DNA of 12,661 nt, taken from assembly GCA_003343905.1 (NCBI GenBank), contig QAKI01000027.1:1-12661 (forward strand), given 5' to 3'. The position numbers and the translations under genes were made by a program. Source of the stretch: Subdoligranulum variabile. Lineage in GTDB: Bacteria > Bacillota > Clostridia > Oscillospirales > Ruminococcaceae. Below are positions 6,841 to 12,661 of the stretch, piece after piece (the first letter of the stretch is position 1; each line of letters begins with the position of its first letter). Below the pieces are notes generated by a model, which was given only the letters and a program-made list of their open reading frames with translations, made no database searches and was not told the DNA's origin.

Positions 6841-9800
6841 TATATCAAATAGTAGTGTTGATATTGCACAATTTTTCCTACCCGCAAATATACCTGCAAA
6901 TGGGCTGGATGCAAGCCGGTTTTGCTGGATTTCACTGGACGGATGAATGGTAATAAAATTATTAATTGCAAGTAGATAAGTACAATATAAGGCAATATGA
7001 AATTGCAATGGTGAGACTGATTGGGTACAACAATCATTGGCTTGGAAAGAAAGCCCATGCGCTTTGATTCCATGACGGTAGCCACGCAGGCCAGCGTCTT
7101 GCCCGCGCCAACAACGTGATCGAACAGACAGGTTCCTTCCTGAATGGCCCGCCATACGGCATTTTTCTGGTGCGGACGAAGTTTGACAGCTTCGGATGCG
7201 TTGACAAGTTCAAGATGCGAGCCGTCATACTGCGGCGGCACGTTGGTATTGAACCGCTCGTTGTAGAGTTTCGTCAGCATGTCGCGCCGTTCATCGTCCG
7301 TCCACACCCAATCCAGAAACGCCTGCCTGATTTCATCAGCCTTTTGCATGGCGGCGGCTGTCAGTTCCTGGTCAATGACCATGATGGCGTTGCCGCGCTC
7401 ATCATGACTGCCGCTGTCTTTTTCCACCTTGATAGGACGATTGATGAGCAGGGATTCAAGAATTTTTTCGGCCGAATATTCGGGAATGCCCCATACGCTG
7501 TCGTTCAGGGCCGTGTCCCAGATGCTGACTTTCGCAAGCCAGCGTCCGAGTGTGGGCAAATAGGTGATCTCCTGCGTCCCCTTGCCGCCGTGCAGGTGCT
7601 CCACAAAGTCCGAGATGACCTGTGCCGGAACCCAGGCCGAGCCGAATTTGATGCCGATGTCCACAGCCTCAATGTCCGGCGGCATGGCGGCGGCCAGGGC
7701 TTCCACATTGGGAGCGAAATGCGGATCGGATTCCGCCGCGGCCTGCGCCCGATGCAGTTTGCCCCGCACATTGCCGGTCAGGTATCGGTCGCGGATTTCC
7801 CATTCCTCCGTGGCGGGATTCAGGAAAATTTGCCCCTGGTCGCGCAATTCCGCCTGAATATCCTCCGCCGGACGACGCAGAAGCTGCGCCATGCGGCTGA
7901 AATCCACCCTGCCGTTTTCCCGCAGGGCAATGAGCAGGGCGTCTCTGGCGTTTTCCGCCGTCTCCGCCACATGCGCGGGCTTGAGTACCCGCTGCCGGAA
8001 AATCGCGGCCTTTTTGGCCGAAGCGGGCCGGGCGGTTCCGCCATGCTTGCGGGCCGTTTCCGGCGACAGTCCCTTGTCGTAGTCGGCTTCCAGCGATTCC
8101 AGCAGGCTGTGTTCCGGGTCATCCCGCATCAGACCGCGATTGGTCTGGGAGTTGAGGTGTCCGTACTTTTTGACGAAAGCGTCATACTGACTGTTGAGGC
8201 GGGCACGCAGAATCGTCATCCGGCTTTCATCGCCGTCGCTCTTTTCCTCGTTGAGCAGTTCGCGCAGGGTATCCCGAATCTGAATCATGCCCGCCAGACG
8301 CAGGCGGGCGGTTTCGTTTTTGGCCGGCAGAAGATCGTAATCGCTTTCGCCAAAGGCGGAAGCGACCTTGAAGGCAATCTTGCGGCTTTGCGGCTCCACG
8401 CACAACGCGCCGTTTTTCAGCGCCTGGAAATACGGACTGCGTAGGAAGTCGGCGTTGCGTACCCTGACTTCCGTATTGAGCGGGCTTTCCTCGCGCGGCA
8501 CGAAGCAGTTTGCCGGAAGCGCCTCAAGGCGCTTGACGATTTCCGGGCCGAGTTCCCCCGGAGGCGTGCCGCTGACGCAGGACAACGCGCCCTCGTACAT
8601 GCCGCCGTCAAAGACCATTCTGCCGATAATCTGGCCGGGATTCCGGAGGAAGTAGTTGTTGATGACGGCCTGGCGTGAACCGCCGTGTTTGAGGTCGTCC
8701 ACAACGTCCGAGGCTGTTGTGACCCAATCCCGGCTTCGCTTGTTCTCGCCGTTATGGCGCTGGAAAAACACGATGTCTGCCGTGACATCCGTGAGCGCGT
8801 TCTGACGGAAGGCTGTAAACGGCAGGCGGATAGCGCCAAGCAGGTCGGCCTGCCCCGCGATATGCTCACGCGCCGTGGAGTCGGCGGCATCCAGGAAGAA
8901 ACGGCTGACCACAAAGGCCGCGACGCCGCCTTCCCGCAAGAGACTGATGGACTTGGCGAGGAAATAGTTGTGGATGGAGAATTTCCGCAGTTCGGGAAAG
9001 TCCGGGTCATACAATGATTGATTGCCGAAGGGAGGATTGCCGACAATCAGATCGAAATGTGGAGAGTTCAGTCCTACGCTCTGAAAGCTGTTGTTGAAAT
9101 GCCTTGCCTTGGGATACAGGTATTGAGCTATATTTGAAGTTGTGGGGTCAAGTTCTACGGCAAGAAATTTTGCGTTGAACTGTTCGGGGCAGAGGCCAAG
9201 GAAGTTGCCGATGCCCGCTGAAGGCTCCAGGATGCGGAGCGGTTCGCCTGTGCCGAGGCCGAGACGGGAAAGCCCCTCATATATGCCCCGGATGACCGTT
9301 TCCGAAGTGTAGTGGGCATCCTGCGTGGAACGGCGGGCGGCGGCATAAATGTCCGGCGCAAGCAGACCCTGCATTTCCCGGTATTCGGCGGCCCACTGTT
9401 CGTTTCTGGGGTCAAAGACCTGTGGCAAACCACCCCAGCCCACATAGCGAACAAGGATTTTCTGCTCTTCAGGCGTGGCCGACTTCGCGCCGCTGGTCTG
9501 AAGCTGTTGCAGGAGGCGTATGGCGGCGATGTTATCCGCATATTTTGTTTTCGCGCCGCCAACGCCCAGCCGAACTTCCGGGGTTATGCGGAAGTTTACA
9601 GATTCATCTCGACTCCGCAACTCTGCAATATCTCGGAGTCCGACATCCCCCGCAGGCTCGCCTGTCTGGCTGATTCGCTGCTCAGAGTCCGCTTCTCCAA
9701 CGTCTGCTGCTGATCCAGCCTCACGATCAGAGCCAAGTCTCCTTCCATCTCCAGTTCCCGGAGTTTTTCCGGGCTGTTCAGCGCCCATCTGTCCAGAATC

Positions 9801-10331
9801 AAGTATGCCGAATTGCTGAACCCCGCGCTTCTGACTTCTCGAATCATTTCGGGCTTGAGAACCTTTCTTGCGATTTCCAGCGGACAGGTTTGTCTGTCGA
9901 GCATGTTGCGCCTCCCAGGGAAGGGTTTGAGTGAAATGGTGAATTTCCTGTACGGTCAGATACTCGTCCGCTCCGGCCTCAAACAGCTTTTCCGGCGTTC
10001 TCTTTTCACCGTCAAGGAACTGCATGATTTCAGGATTGCGACTGTGCATACGCGAACCGTCGCGCATTTCATACACGGATTCGCCGTTGCCGTTGAGGCC
10101 GAGGAGCGTTCTTTCCGGCTTGTCGTTTGTCGGAAAGGAAAACTCCTGATGCTGTTCCAGCTCCGAAGGAACCGTTTGTTCTTCCGTTGCAGGGGGTACG
10201 ACTTCGGGAACGGCTTCCTCCCGCATGTCGTCCTGAATGTTTTCCGCCCGTATTTCCTCGATCTGGTTCGTCATTACGTCGAACAGCGACAACTGGCGAG
10301 GATCGTTTGTCTGCTTGCGCCGTCTGGCCAT
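6840..10331 (-). CDS. Large DNA N6-adenine methylase / Snf2-type helicase (DarB-like), N-terminal part cut by element A
   Basis: The frame encodes 1163 residues, but only 1-1104 belong to the original protein; the last 59 are read from element A. Residues 1-245 are a charged, low-complexity leader. Methylase motif I ILEPSAGIGNF is at 367-377 and motif IV NPPF at 432-435, giving an N6-adenine methylase of the type fused to helicases in phage P1 DarB-like and ICE proteins. Residues 890-1050 are a linker domain, then LRPHQKNAVWRA leads to Walker A HVVGAGKT (1072-1079) and PMIVVPN (1098-1104). The DExH and later motifs lie at 872-151. Such proteins usually far exceed 1500 residues. They are linked to protection of transferred DNA from restriction. 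The ATG follows AAGGA by about eight bases and lies 45 bp after the AbrB-like gene, in one probable operon. As it stands it keeps the methylase but has lost the working helicase. Confidence 0.85.
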   Translation of the reverse strand: MARRRKQTNDPRQLSLFDVMTNQIEEIRAENIQDDMREEAVPEVVPPATEEQTVPSELEQHQEFSFPTNDKPERTLLGLNGNGESVYEMRDGSRMHSRNPEIMQFLDGEKRTPEKLFEAGADEYLTVQEIHHFTQTLPWEAQHARQTNLSAGNRKKGSQARNDSRSQKRGVQQFGILDSGQMGAEQPGKTPGTGDGRRLGSDREAGSAADVGEADSEQRISQTGEPAGDVGLRDIAELRSRDESVNFRITPEVRLGVGGAKTKYADNIAAIRLLQQLQTSGAKSATPEEQKILVRYVGWGGLPQVFDPRNEQWAAEYREMQGLLAPDIYAAARRSTQDAHYTSETVIRGIYEGLSRLGLGTGEPLRILEPSAGIGNFLGLCPEQFNAKFLAVELDPTTSNIAQYLYPKARHFNNSFQSVGLNSPHFDLIVGNPPFGNQSLYDPDFPELRKFSIHNYFLAKSISLLREGGVAAFVVSRFFLDAADSTAREHIAGQADLLGAIRLPFTAFRQNALTDVTADIVFFQRHNGENKRSRDWVTTASDVVDDLKHGGSRQAVINNYFLRNPGQIIGRMVFDGGMYEGALSCVSGTPPGELGPEIVKRLEALPANCFVPREESPLNTEVRVRNADFLRSPYFQALKNGALCVEPQSRKIAFKVASAFGESDYDLLPAKNETARLRLAGMIQIRDTLRELLNEEKSDGDESRMTILRARLNSQYDAFVKKYGHLNSQTNRGLMRDDPEHSLLESLEADYDKGLSPETARKHGGTARPASAKKAAIFRQRVLKPAHVAETAENARDALLIALRENGRVDFSRMAQLLRRPAEDIQAELRDQGQIFLNPATEEWEIRDRYLTGNVRGKLHRAQAAAESDPHFAPNVEALAAAMPPDIEAVDIGIKFGSAWVPAQVISDFVEHLHGGKGTQEITYLPTLGRWLAKVSIWDTALNDSVWGIPEYSAEKILESLLINRPIKVEKDSGSHDERGNAIMVIDQELTAAAMQKADEIRQAFLDWVWTDDERRDMLTKLYNERFNTNVPPQYDGSHLELVNASEAVKLRPHQKNAVWRAIQEGTCLFDHVVGAGKTLACVATVMESKRMGFLSKPMIVVPNQSHHCNFILPYIVLIYLQLIILLPFIRPVKSSKTGLHPAHLQVYLRVGKIVQYQHYYLI
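6879..6949 (+). repeat. Integrase-side attachment-region repeats of element A
   Basis: TACCCGCAAATA (6879-6890) and TACCTGCAAAT (6891-6901) are a 12-bp-period pair like those at 935-952 and 13-30. They are followed by three CTGGA copies (from 6905, 6925 and 6935) and GGATGAATG (6941-6949). The same order, with a CTGGA and GGATGAATG, is present at 13-79 in element B. They are probably recombinase and excisionase binding sites. Confidence 0.55.
7021..7025 (+). repeat. Right junction core (attR-like) of element A
   Basis: TTGGG matches 868-872. It lies exactly 71 bp from GGATGAATG. In element B the base at the same distance (151) also starts TTG. On the minus strand it is CCCAA of the Pro-Asn codons where the host protein is cut. 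Confidence 0.6.
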
Positions 10332-10376
10332 GCGTCTGTCCTTGTCTGGAGGACGGGCAGGCGGCGCGAAGGCGGC

Positions 10377-10550
10377 CTACCCGTCATTGTGTTCCGTTTG
10401 GGCGAGTTTCAGTTTTTCGGCGTTATCAATGACCATTCGCCCGTCATGTTCATAGAAGACAACCTTGTCCCCTTCCTTGACACCGAGCTTTTGCCGGACT
10501 TCGCGGGGGAGCGTGAGTTGGCAGCGCGAGGTGAGCTTGGCCAGTTCCAT
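10377..10550 (-). CDS. AbrB/MazE-type (SpoVT-AbrB) small DNA-binding protein
   Basis: A 57-residue protein with the swapped-hairpin AbrB fold: MELAKLTSRCQLTLPREVRQKLGVKEGDKVVF, then a short C-terminal tail. The pattern hydrophobic-T-x-x-x-Q-LTLP-x-x-VRxKLGV-x-x-GD is the signature of SpoVT-AbrB domains, found in transition-state regulators and in antitoxins. No toxin gene is adjacent, since the next gene downstream is the methylase/helicase, so it is more likely an operon regulator than half of a toxin pair. The ATG follows AGGAGA by about seven bases. A good promoter with an inverted repeat over its -10 box lies just upstream, which suggests autoregulation. Confidence 0.85.
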   Translation of the reverse strand: MELAKLTSRCQLTLPREVRQKLGVKEGDKVVFYEHDGRMVIDNAEKLKLAQTEHNDG

Positions 10551-10582
10551 GCCTGTTCTCCTTGTTTCTTATTTCCAAGTAT

Positions 10583-10623
10583 TATCTTGAAAGTAAGATA
10601 TAAGAGCTTCGGCAAAAGGTCAA
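10583..10623 (-). promoter_or_regulatory. Sigma70-type promoter with operator for the AbrB-methylase operon
   Basis: On the minus strand TTGACC (10623-10618) and TATCTT (10600-10595) are separated by exactly 17 bp. The -10 box is one arm of a perfect inverted repeat, TATCTT-6 bases-AAGATA (10583-10600), well placed for a repressor. The AbrB-type product encoded just downstream is the obvious candidate to bind there. The -35 box lies beyond the stop codon of the CPYC protein gene. Confidence 0.65.
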
Positions 10624-10641
10624 GCATCTTTTCTTCTCCGG

Positions 10642-11406
10642 CTACAAAAGCGTTTCATCCAGAAGGCCGCGCGTGATGATTCCCGCCACGCGCTCCTGAG
10701 CGTCCGTGTTTCCAGAACGGACTTTCCGGGCCAGTTCCAGAGCCGTGGGCAGTTCCGCCGCCTTGAAATCGCAGGCCGGAAAGCGGATGCCGCCCAGAAT
10801 CCATGTGGGCGTGGACGTGATGCGCGATTGCGCGGCGACAATATCCGCGCTCACCAGAGGCGCGACAGCTTGCAGGGCGTCCGCAAAGGCTTCCGGGGCA
10901 ATGGTGGCTTCCTGAAGCGCGGTCTGGAGAGCCGCTTCATACGGAATCGGAATGCCGAGCGTGGTCTTTGGCAAGACGGCATCCCAGAAGCGATGCGCCG
11001 CATTGGCGGAAAAGCCGCGCAACGCCTCATAGGCCAGAGCCTTTTTCAGCGATTCGCCGTATTCGTCCGAGGGAATATGCCGCACGACGATGCACAGACC
11101 GGGATTGTCCCGTTGCGCCTGAAGCGGCTCCTGAATGCCGCAGTACGGACATTCGAGGTTTGACCAGTATTCAAGGATGTCGCCCTGAAAACCGTCCACC
11201 GGCCTGCCGTCCAGGCAGGTTCTGCCGGAGAGCGTCTCCAGAGGCGTGTAGGGTTGGGACAGGTCTTTGGCGATCTCGGTTTTGACGCCAGCTTGCACGG
11301 CCAGCCGGTCAGACGTGGGCGTTCCGGCGTGGGCCGCGCTGACAAGCGTCAGCAGACAATACAGGGAAAAGGCCGCCAGTTGTGAGAGCCTGAGTTGTGC
11401 GTTCAT
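10642..11406 (-). CDS. Secreted DsbA/DsbC-like thiol-disulfide oxidoreductase
   Basis: A 254-residue protein with an N-terminal signal peptide (hydrophobic residues 10-26, likely cleavage after AHA at 27). The thioredoxin-fold active site is CPYC (86-89) after DILEYWSNLE, and the cis-proline loop is TSTPTWILGG (197-206), with Pro200 as the cis-proline. It would act in the periplasm on disulfide formation or isomerisation. Such proteins are common in conjugation gene clusters, where they may help fold transfer-apparatus proteins; that link is inferred. The ATG at 11406 follows AGGAG by seven bases. It is transcribed divergently from the toxin gene at 11491, and its promoter region overlaps the inverted repeat at 11442-11471. 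Extra cysteines at 64, 105 and 212 lie outside the CPYC site. Confidence 0.85.
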   Translation of the reverse strand: MNAQLRLSQLAAFSLYCLLTLVSAAHAGTPTSDRLAVQAGVKTEIAKDLSQPYTPLETLSGRTCLDGRPVDGFQGDILEYWSNLECPYCGIQEPLQAQRDNPGLCIVVRHIPSDEYGESLKKALAYEALRGFSANAAHRFWDAVLPKTTLGIPIPYEAALQTALQEATIAPEAFADALQAVAPLVSADIVAAQSRITSTPTWILGGIRFPACDFKAAELPTALELARKVRSGNTDAQERVAGIITRGLLDETLL

Positions 11407-11432
11407 GGTAATCTCCTGAAGAGGGTTATAAA

Positions 11433-11471
11433 AATAGTAAGAATAGTATATTTTGTTGACATTATACTATT
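11433..11471. promoter_or_regulatory. Operator/promoter between the DsbA-like gene and the toxin-antitoxin operon
   Basis: AATAGTATA (11442-11450) and TATACTATT (11463-11471) are perfect 9-bp inverted arms, with an extra half-site AATAGTAAG (11433-11441) in direct repeat. A consensus -35 TTGACA (11456-11461) lies between the arms on the plus strand. On the minus strand TATAAT (11466-11461) and TATACT (11450-11445) are possible -10 boxes toward the DsbA-like gene. Binding by the Xre antitoxin would be expected to control both directions; this is inferred. Confidence 0.6.
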
Positions 11472-11490
11472 TTACATTTAGCTTTGTGGT

Positions 11491-11811
11491 ATGAAAGACG
11501 CTGACGACATCAAGCTGTGGACAGTCGTTTTCAGCCGCAAGGCTGAAAAGCAAAAAGCCAAGCTGCCTCCGGCCATTGCCGACATACTGTACTTGCTGCG
11601 CAAAGACCTTGAGCAAAGAGGTCCGGTTGTCTCGGGTTGGCCGCACTACGGCAAAATTGCTGGTAGCAAATCCGGTCATCACCACTGTCATTTGAACAAG
11701 GGACATCCAACTTATGTTGTCGTCTGGCAAGTTCTTGATGGGGTAGTTCGTGTACTGGAAATTCAATTTGCCGGTACACATGAAAAGGTTGATTACAGCC
11801 GTTATAAATAA
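11491..11811 (+). CDS. HigB/RelE-like toxin of a type II toxin-antitoxin pair
   Basis: A 106-residue basic protein, WTVVFSRKAEKQKAKLP near the N-terminus, then SGWPHYGKI, GHHHCHLNKGHPTYVVVW, and VLEIQFAGTHEKVDYS at the end. This is the pattern of the small RelE/ParE-fold proteins annotated as cytotoxic translational repressors, which usually cleave mRNA on the ribosome. The partner antitoxin follows 13 bases after the stop. No clear ribosome site precedes the ATG at 11491, so expression may be weak or the transcript nearly leaderless. A start one codon later is not available. Toxin-first order is typical of HigBA-type pairs. On a mobile element it would favour maintenance. Confidence 0.85.
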   Translation: MKDADDIKLWTVVFSRKAEKQKAKLPPAIADILYLLRKDLEQRGPVVSGWPHYGKIAGSKSGHHHCHLNKGHPTYVVVWQVLDGVVRVLEIQFAGTHEKVDYSRYK

Positions 11812-11824
11812 GCGGAGAAATTCT

Positions 11825-12202
11825 ATGTTGGCAGAAATGATGCTTCGTTCCGATGAGGAAGGGCGCGGTGTGATCCAGCTTACCGTCCCTTCGGCAAACA
11901 CCATAAAGGTTGCCGAGGCCATTCGCGGAGTTCTTTCTCTGGCCGGGCACAAGGTACGCCGGGTCAATTCAGAGGGAGAAGAGGTCGTCAGCGCCGATGA
12001 AGTTTTTCCTGACGGTTGCCCGGCGATGGCCTTGCGCGGTTTGCGCGGCAAGGAAGACCTCACGCAGGCGGAGCTGGCTGCTCGCCTCGGCGTCAGCCAA
12101 AACGCCATCTCCGAAATGGAAAGCGGCAAGCGCCCGATTTCCACAAAAATGGCCAAGCGCCTGGGAGAAGAGTTCAATCTGCCGTATAAGGTATTTTTAT
12201 AG
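11825..12202 (+). CDS. Xre-family (HTH_3) antitoxin
   Basis: A 125-residue protein whose C-terminal half, residues 72-122, is a helix-turn-helix of the Cro/C1 type: LTQAELAARLGVSQNAISEM, then ESGKRPISTKMAKRLGEEF. The N-terminal half (1-70) is a small acidic domain that probably neutralises the toxin. The ATG at 11825 is chosen because GGAG lies eight bases upstream; a longer reading from 11750 overlaps the toxin gene and lacks a site. It would bind the inverted repeat at 11442-11471 and repress the pair. The family is clear, and the pairing is inferred from spacing and order. Confidence 0.88.
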   Translation: MLAEMMLRSDEEGRGVIQLTVPSANTIKVAEAIRGVLSLAGHKVRRVNSEGEEVVSADEVFPDGCPAMALRGLRGKEDLTQAELAARLGVSQNAISEMESGKRPISTKMAKRLGEEFNLPYKVFL

Positions 12203-12229
12203 CATCCAAAGCGTATTTGCGGAGTTGCC

Positions 12230-12421
12230 ATGTATACAGACAGGTTGAACAGCACAGAAGGAATTGCTTCCTCTGCTGAATCTGAACGCTTGGTTATTGA
12301 ACCTGCCGTCAAGGAGTACAGCCTGCAATTTCTGTTGGCCCAAGGTGACGCCTCTCTGCCGTGTTCAACCGAAGATGAAGTATGGATGACTTCAATCGCT
12401 ACGGGCAGAGAAATACTTTGA
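12230..12421 (+). CDS. Possible small protein of unknown function
   Basis: A 63-residue frame begins with ATG after GGAG five bases upstream and 27 bases downstream of the antitoxin stop. The translation (MYTDRLNSTEGIASSAESER at the start) has no motif I recognise and no membrane or signal segment. It is acidic. It could be a third gene of the toxin-antitoxin operon or just an open frame in a spacer; the antisense strand is also open here. Confidence 0.3.
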   Translation: MYTDRLNSTEGIASSAESERLVIEPAVKEYSLQFLLAQGDASLPCSTEDEVWMTSIATGREIL

Positions 12422-12472
12422 CAAGACGCATAATTCTCTGAACAATCAGAAAGGAGCGAGAACTGTCCCCCA

Positions 12473-12661
12473 TTATGCGGCATCGCCATAGGTCTTCTCC
12501 ATGTTTAGTTGCAGCAACTGCGGCACTCTCAGTTGCGCCTTTTTGAGTGAGGGATTGGCGTAGAACATATCGCCACGGACGATCTGGCCGGAAAAGACAA
12601 AGTGGGCTTCGCCCTCTATCTGTTCCTGCAAATCGCGCAGGACAACGCGGTCTTCCTGTTC
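12473..12661 (-). CDS. C-terminal end of an unrecognised backbone gene, cut by the window edge
   Basis: The minus strand reads 62 codons from the edge to TAA at 12473-12475. It starts EQEDRVVLRDLQEQIEGEAH, then HFVFSGQIVRGDMFYANPS, then LRVPQLLQLNMEKTYGDAA. Codon use and protein character are normal, so it is a real gene. It may belong to the conjugation machinery, as the DMFYANPS-type ending faintly recalls transfer proteins, but I cannot name it. It lies convergent to the toxin-antitoxin unit. Confidence 0.65.
   Translation of the reverse strand, partial: EQEDRVVLRDLQEQIEGEAHFVFSGQIVRGDMFYANPSLKKAQLRVPQLLQLNMEKTYGDAA

Larger units (their letters stand above)
873..7020 (-). mobile_element. 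Element A: about 6.15-kb integrative element inserted in the methylase/helicase gene
   Basis: The boundaries are set by the break in the host protein: N-terminal part to 7021, continuation from 872. Contents in minus-strand order from the integrase end are: a regulatory/attachment end (6783-7020), a tyrosine integrase, an AlpA-type regulator, a terminator, a structured non-coding stretch, a flagellin remnant, an AT-rich SF1 helicase on the opposite strand, a second structured non-coding stretch and the other end (873-1000). There is no transposase, no terminal inverted repeat and no replication or transfer gene. It therefore looks like a simple site-specific passenger element that depends on its integrase, nested in a larger mobile element. 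The composition changes sharply inside it: the helicase is AT-rich while its flanks are GC-rich, which suggests assembly from several sources. Confidence 0.85.

Noticed and set aside
7116..8444. Long plus-strand open frame (442 codons) opposite the methylase
   Set aside because: It is antisense to a protein with clear methylase and helicase motifs. The translation is rich in His/Arg/Gly without a domain and has no ribosome site. It is a shadow of GC-rich codon use.
9813..10676. Plus-strand 287-codon frame opposite the methylase N-terminus and the AbrB-type gene
   Set aside because: Antisense to two supported genes and crosses their intergenic space; no domain.
11467..12489. Minus-strand open frame (340 codons) across the toxin-antitoxin region
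   Set aside because: It covers two well-supported plus-strand genes and gives a Ser/Arg-rich translation with no recognisable domain.

Overview
The window looks like the accessory DNA of a Gram-negative bacterium, most likely a plasmid or integrative conjugative element (ICE). A Desulfovibrionaceae-like host is my best guess. It rests on the style of the methylase/helicase, the DUF4102 integrase and a flagellin remnant, and I could not test it by search. The backbone is moderately GC-rich. The cargo helicase at 1820-4553 is conspicuously AT-rich and therefore probably of foreign origin.

Layout. The backbone reads mostly on the minus strand from the right edge. It holds the C-terminal end of an unrecognised gene (12473-12661), a plus-strand HigB-like toxin / Xre antitoxin pair (11491-12202), a secreted CPYC thioredoxin-fold protein (10642-11406), an AbrB-type small regulator (10377-10550) and a very large DNA-methylase/helicase gene of the DarB-like kind (start 10331). 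That large gene is interrupted twice. Its N-terminal 1104 codons run from 10331 to about 7020. About 240 further codons, with the DExH and TGTP helicase motifs, are at 872-151. The rest lies outside the window.

The first interruption (about 873-7020, 6.15 kb) is an integrative element, called A here. It carries a P4/DUF4102-type tyrosine integrase (5505-6782, minus), an AlpA-type excisionase/regulator just downstream (5263-5487, minus) with a strong terminator (5195-5230), a flagellin C-terminal remnant (4645-4842), a frameshifted HelD/UvrD-like SF1 helicase (1820-4553, plus) and two gene-poor, hairpin-rich spacers (1060-1800 and 4850-5190). Removing A and keeping one copy of the 5-bp TTGGG shared by both junctions rejoins the host reading frame exactly.

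The second interruption (1-150) is the end of a related element, B, that continues off the left edge. A and B share a GGATGAATG motif exactly 71 bp inside the junction, a following TTG at the junction, and paired TACCCG-like direct repeats 12 bp apart. The same pair occurs at A's other end, so these are probably integrase or excisionase arm-type sites.

How the parts may work together: A and B appear to belong to one family of small passenger elements that enter the coding sequence of a transfer-associated anti-restriction-type gene on a larger mobile element. Insertion separates the methylase part from the helicase core, and precise excision could restore the gene. A's only large cargo is a nucleic-acid motor ATPase, which makes A a candidate carrier of a defence or interference function. 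That last step is inference.
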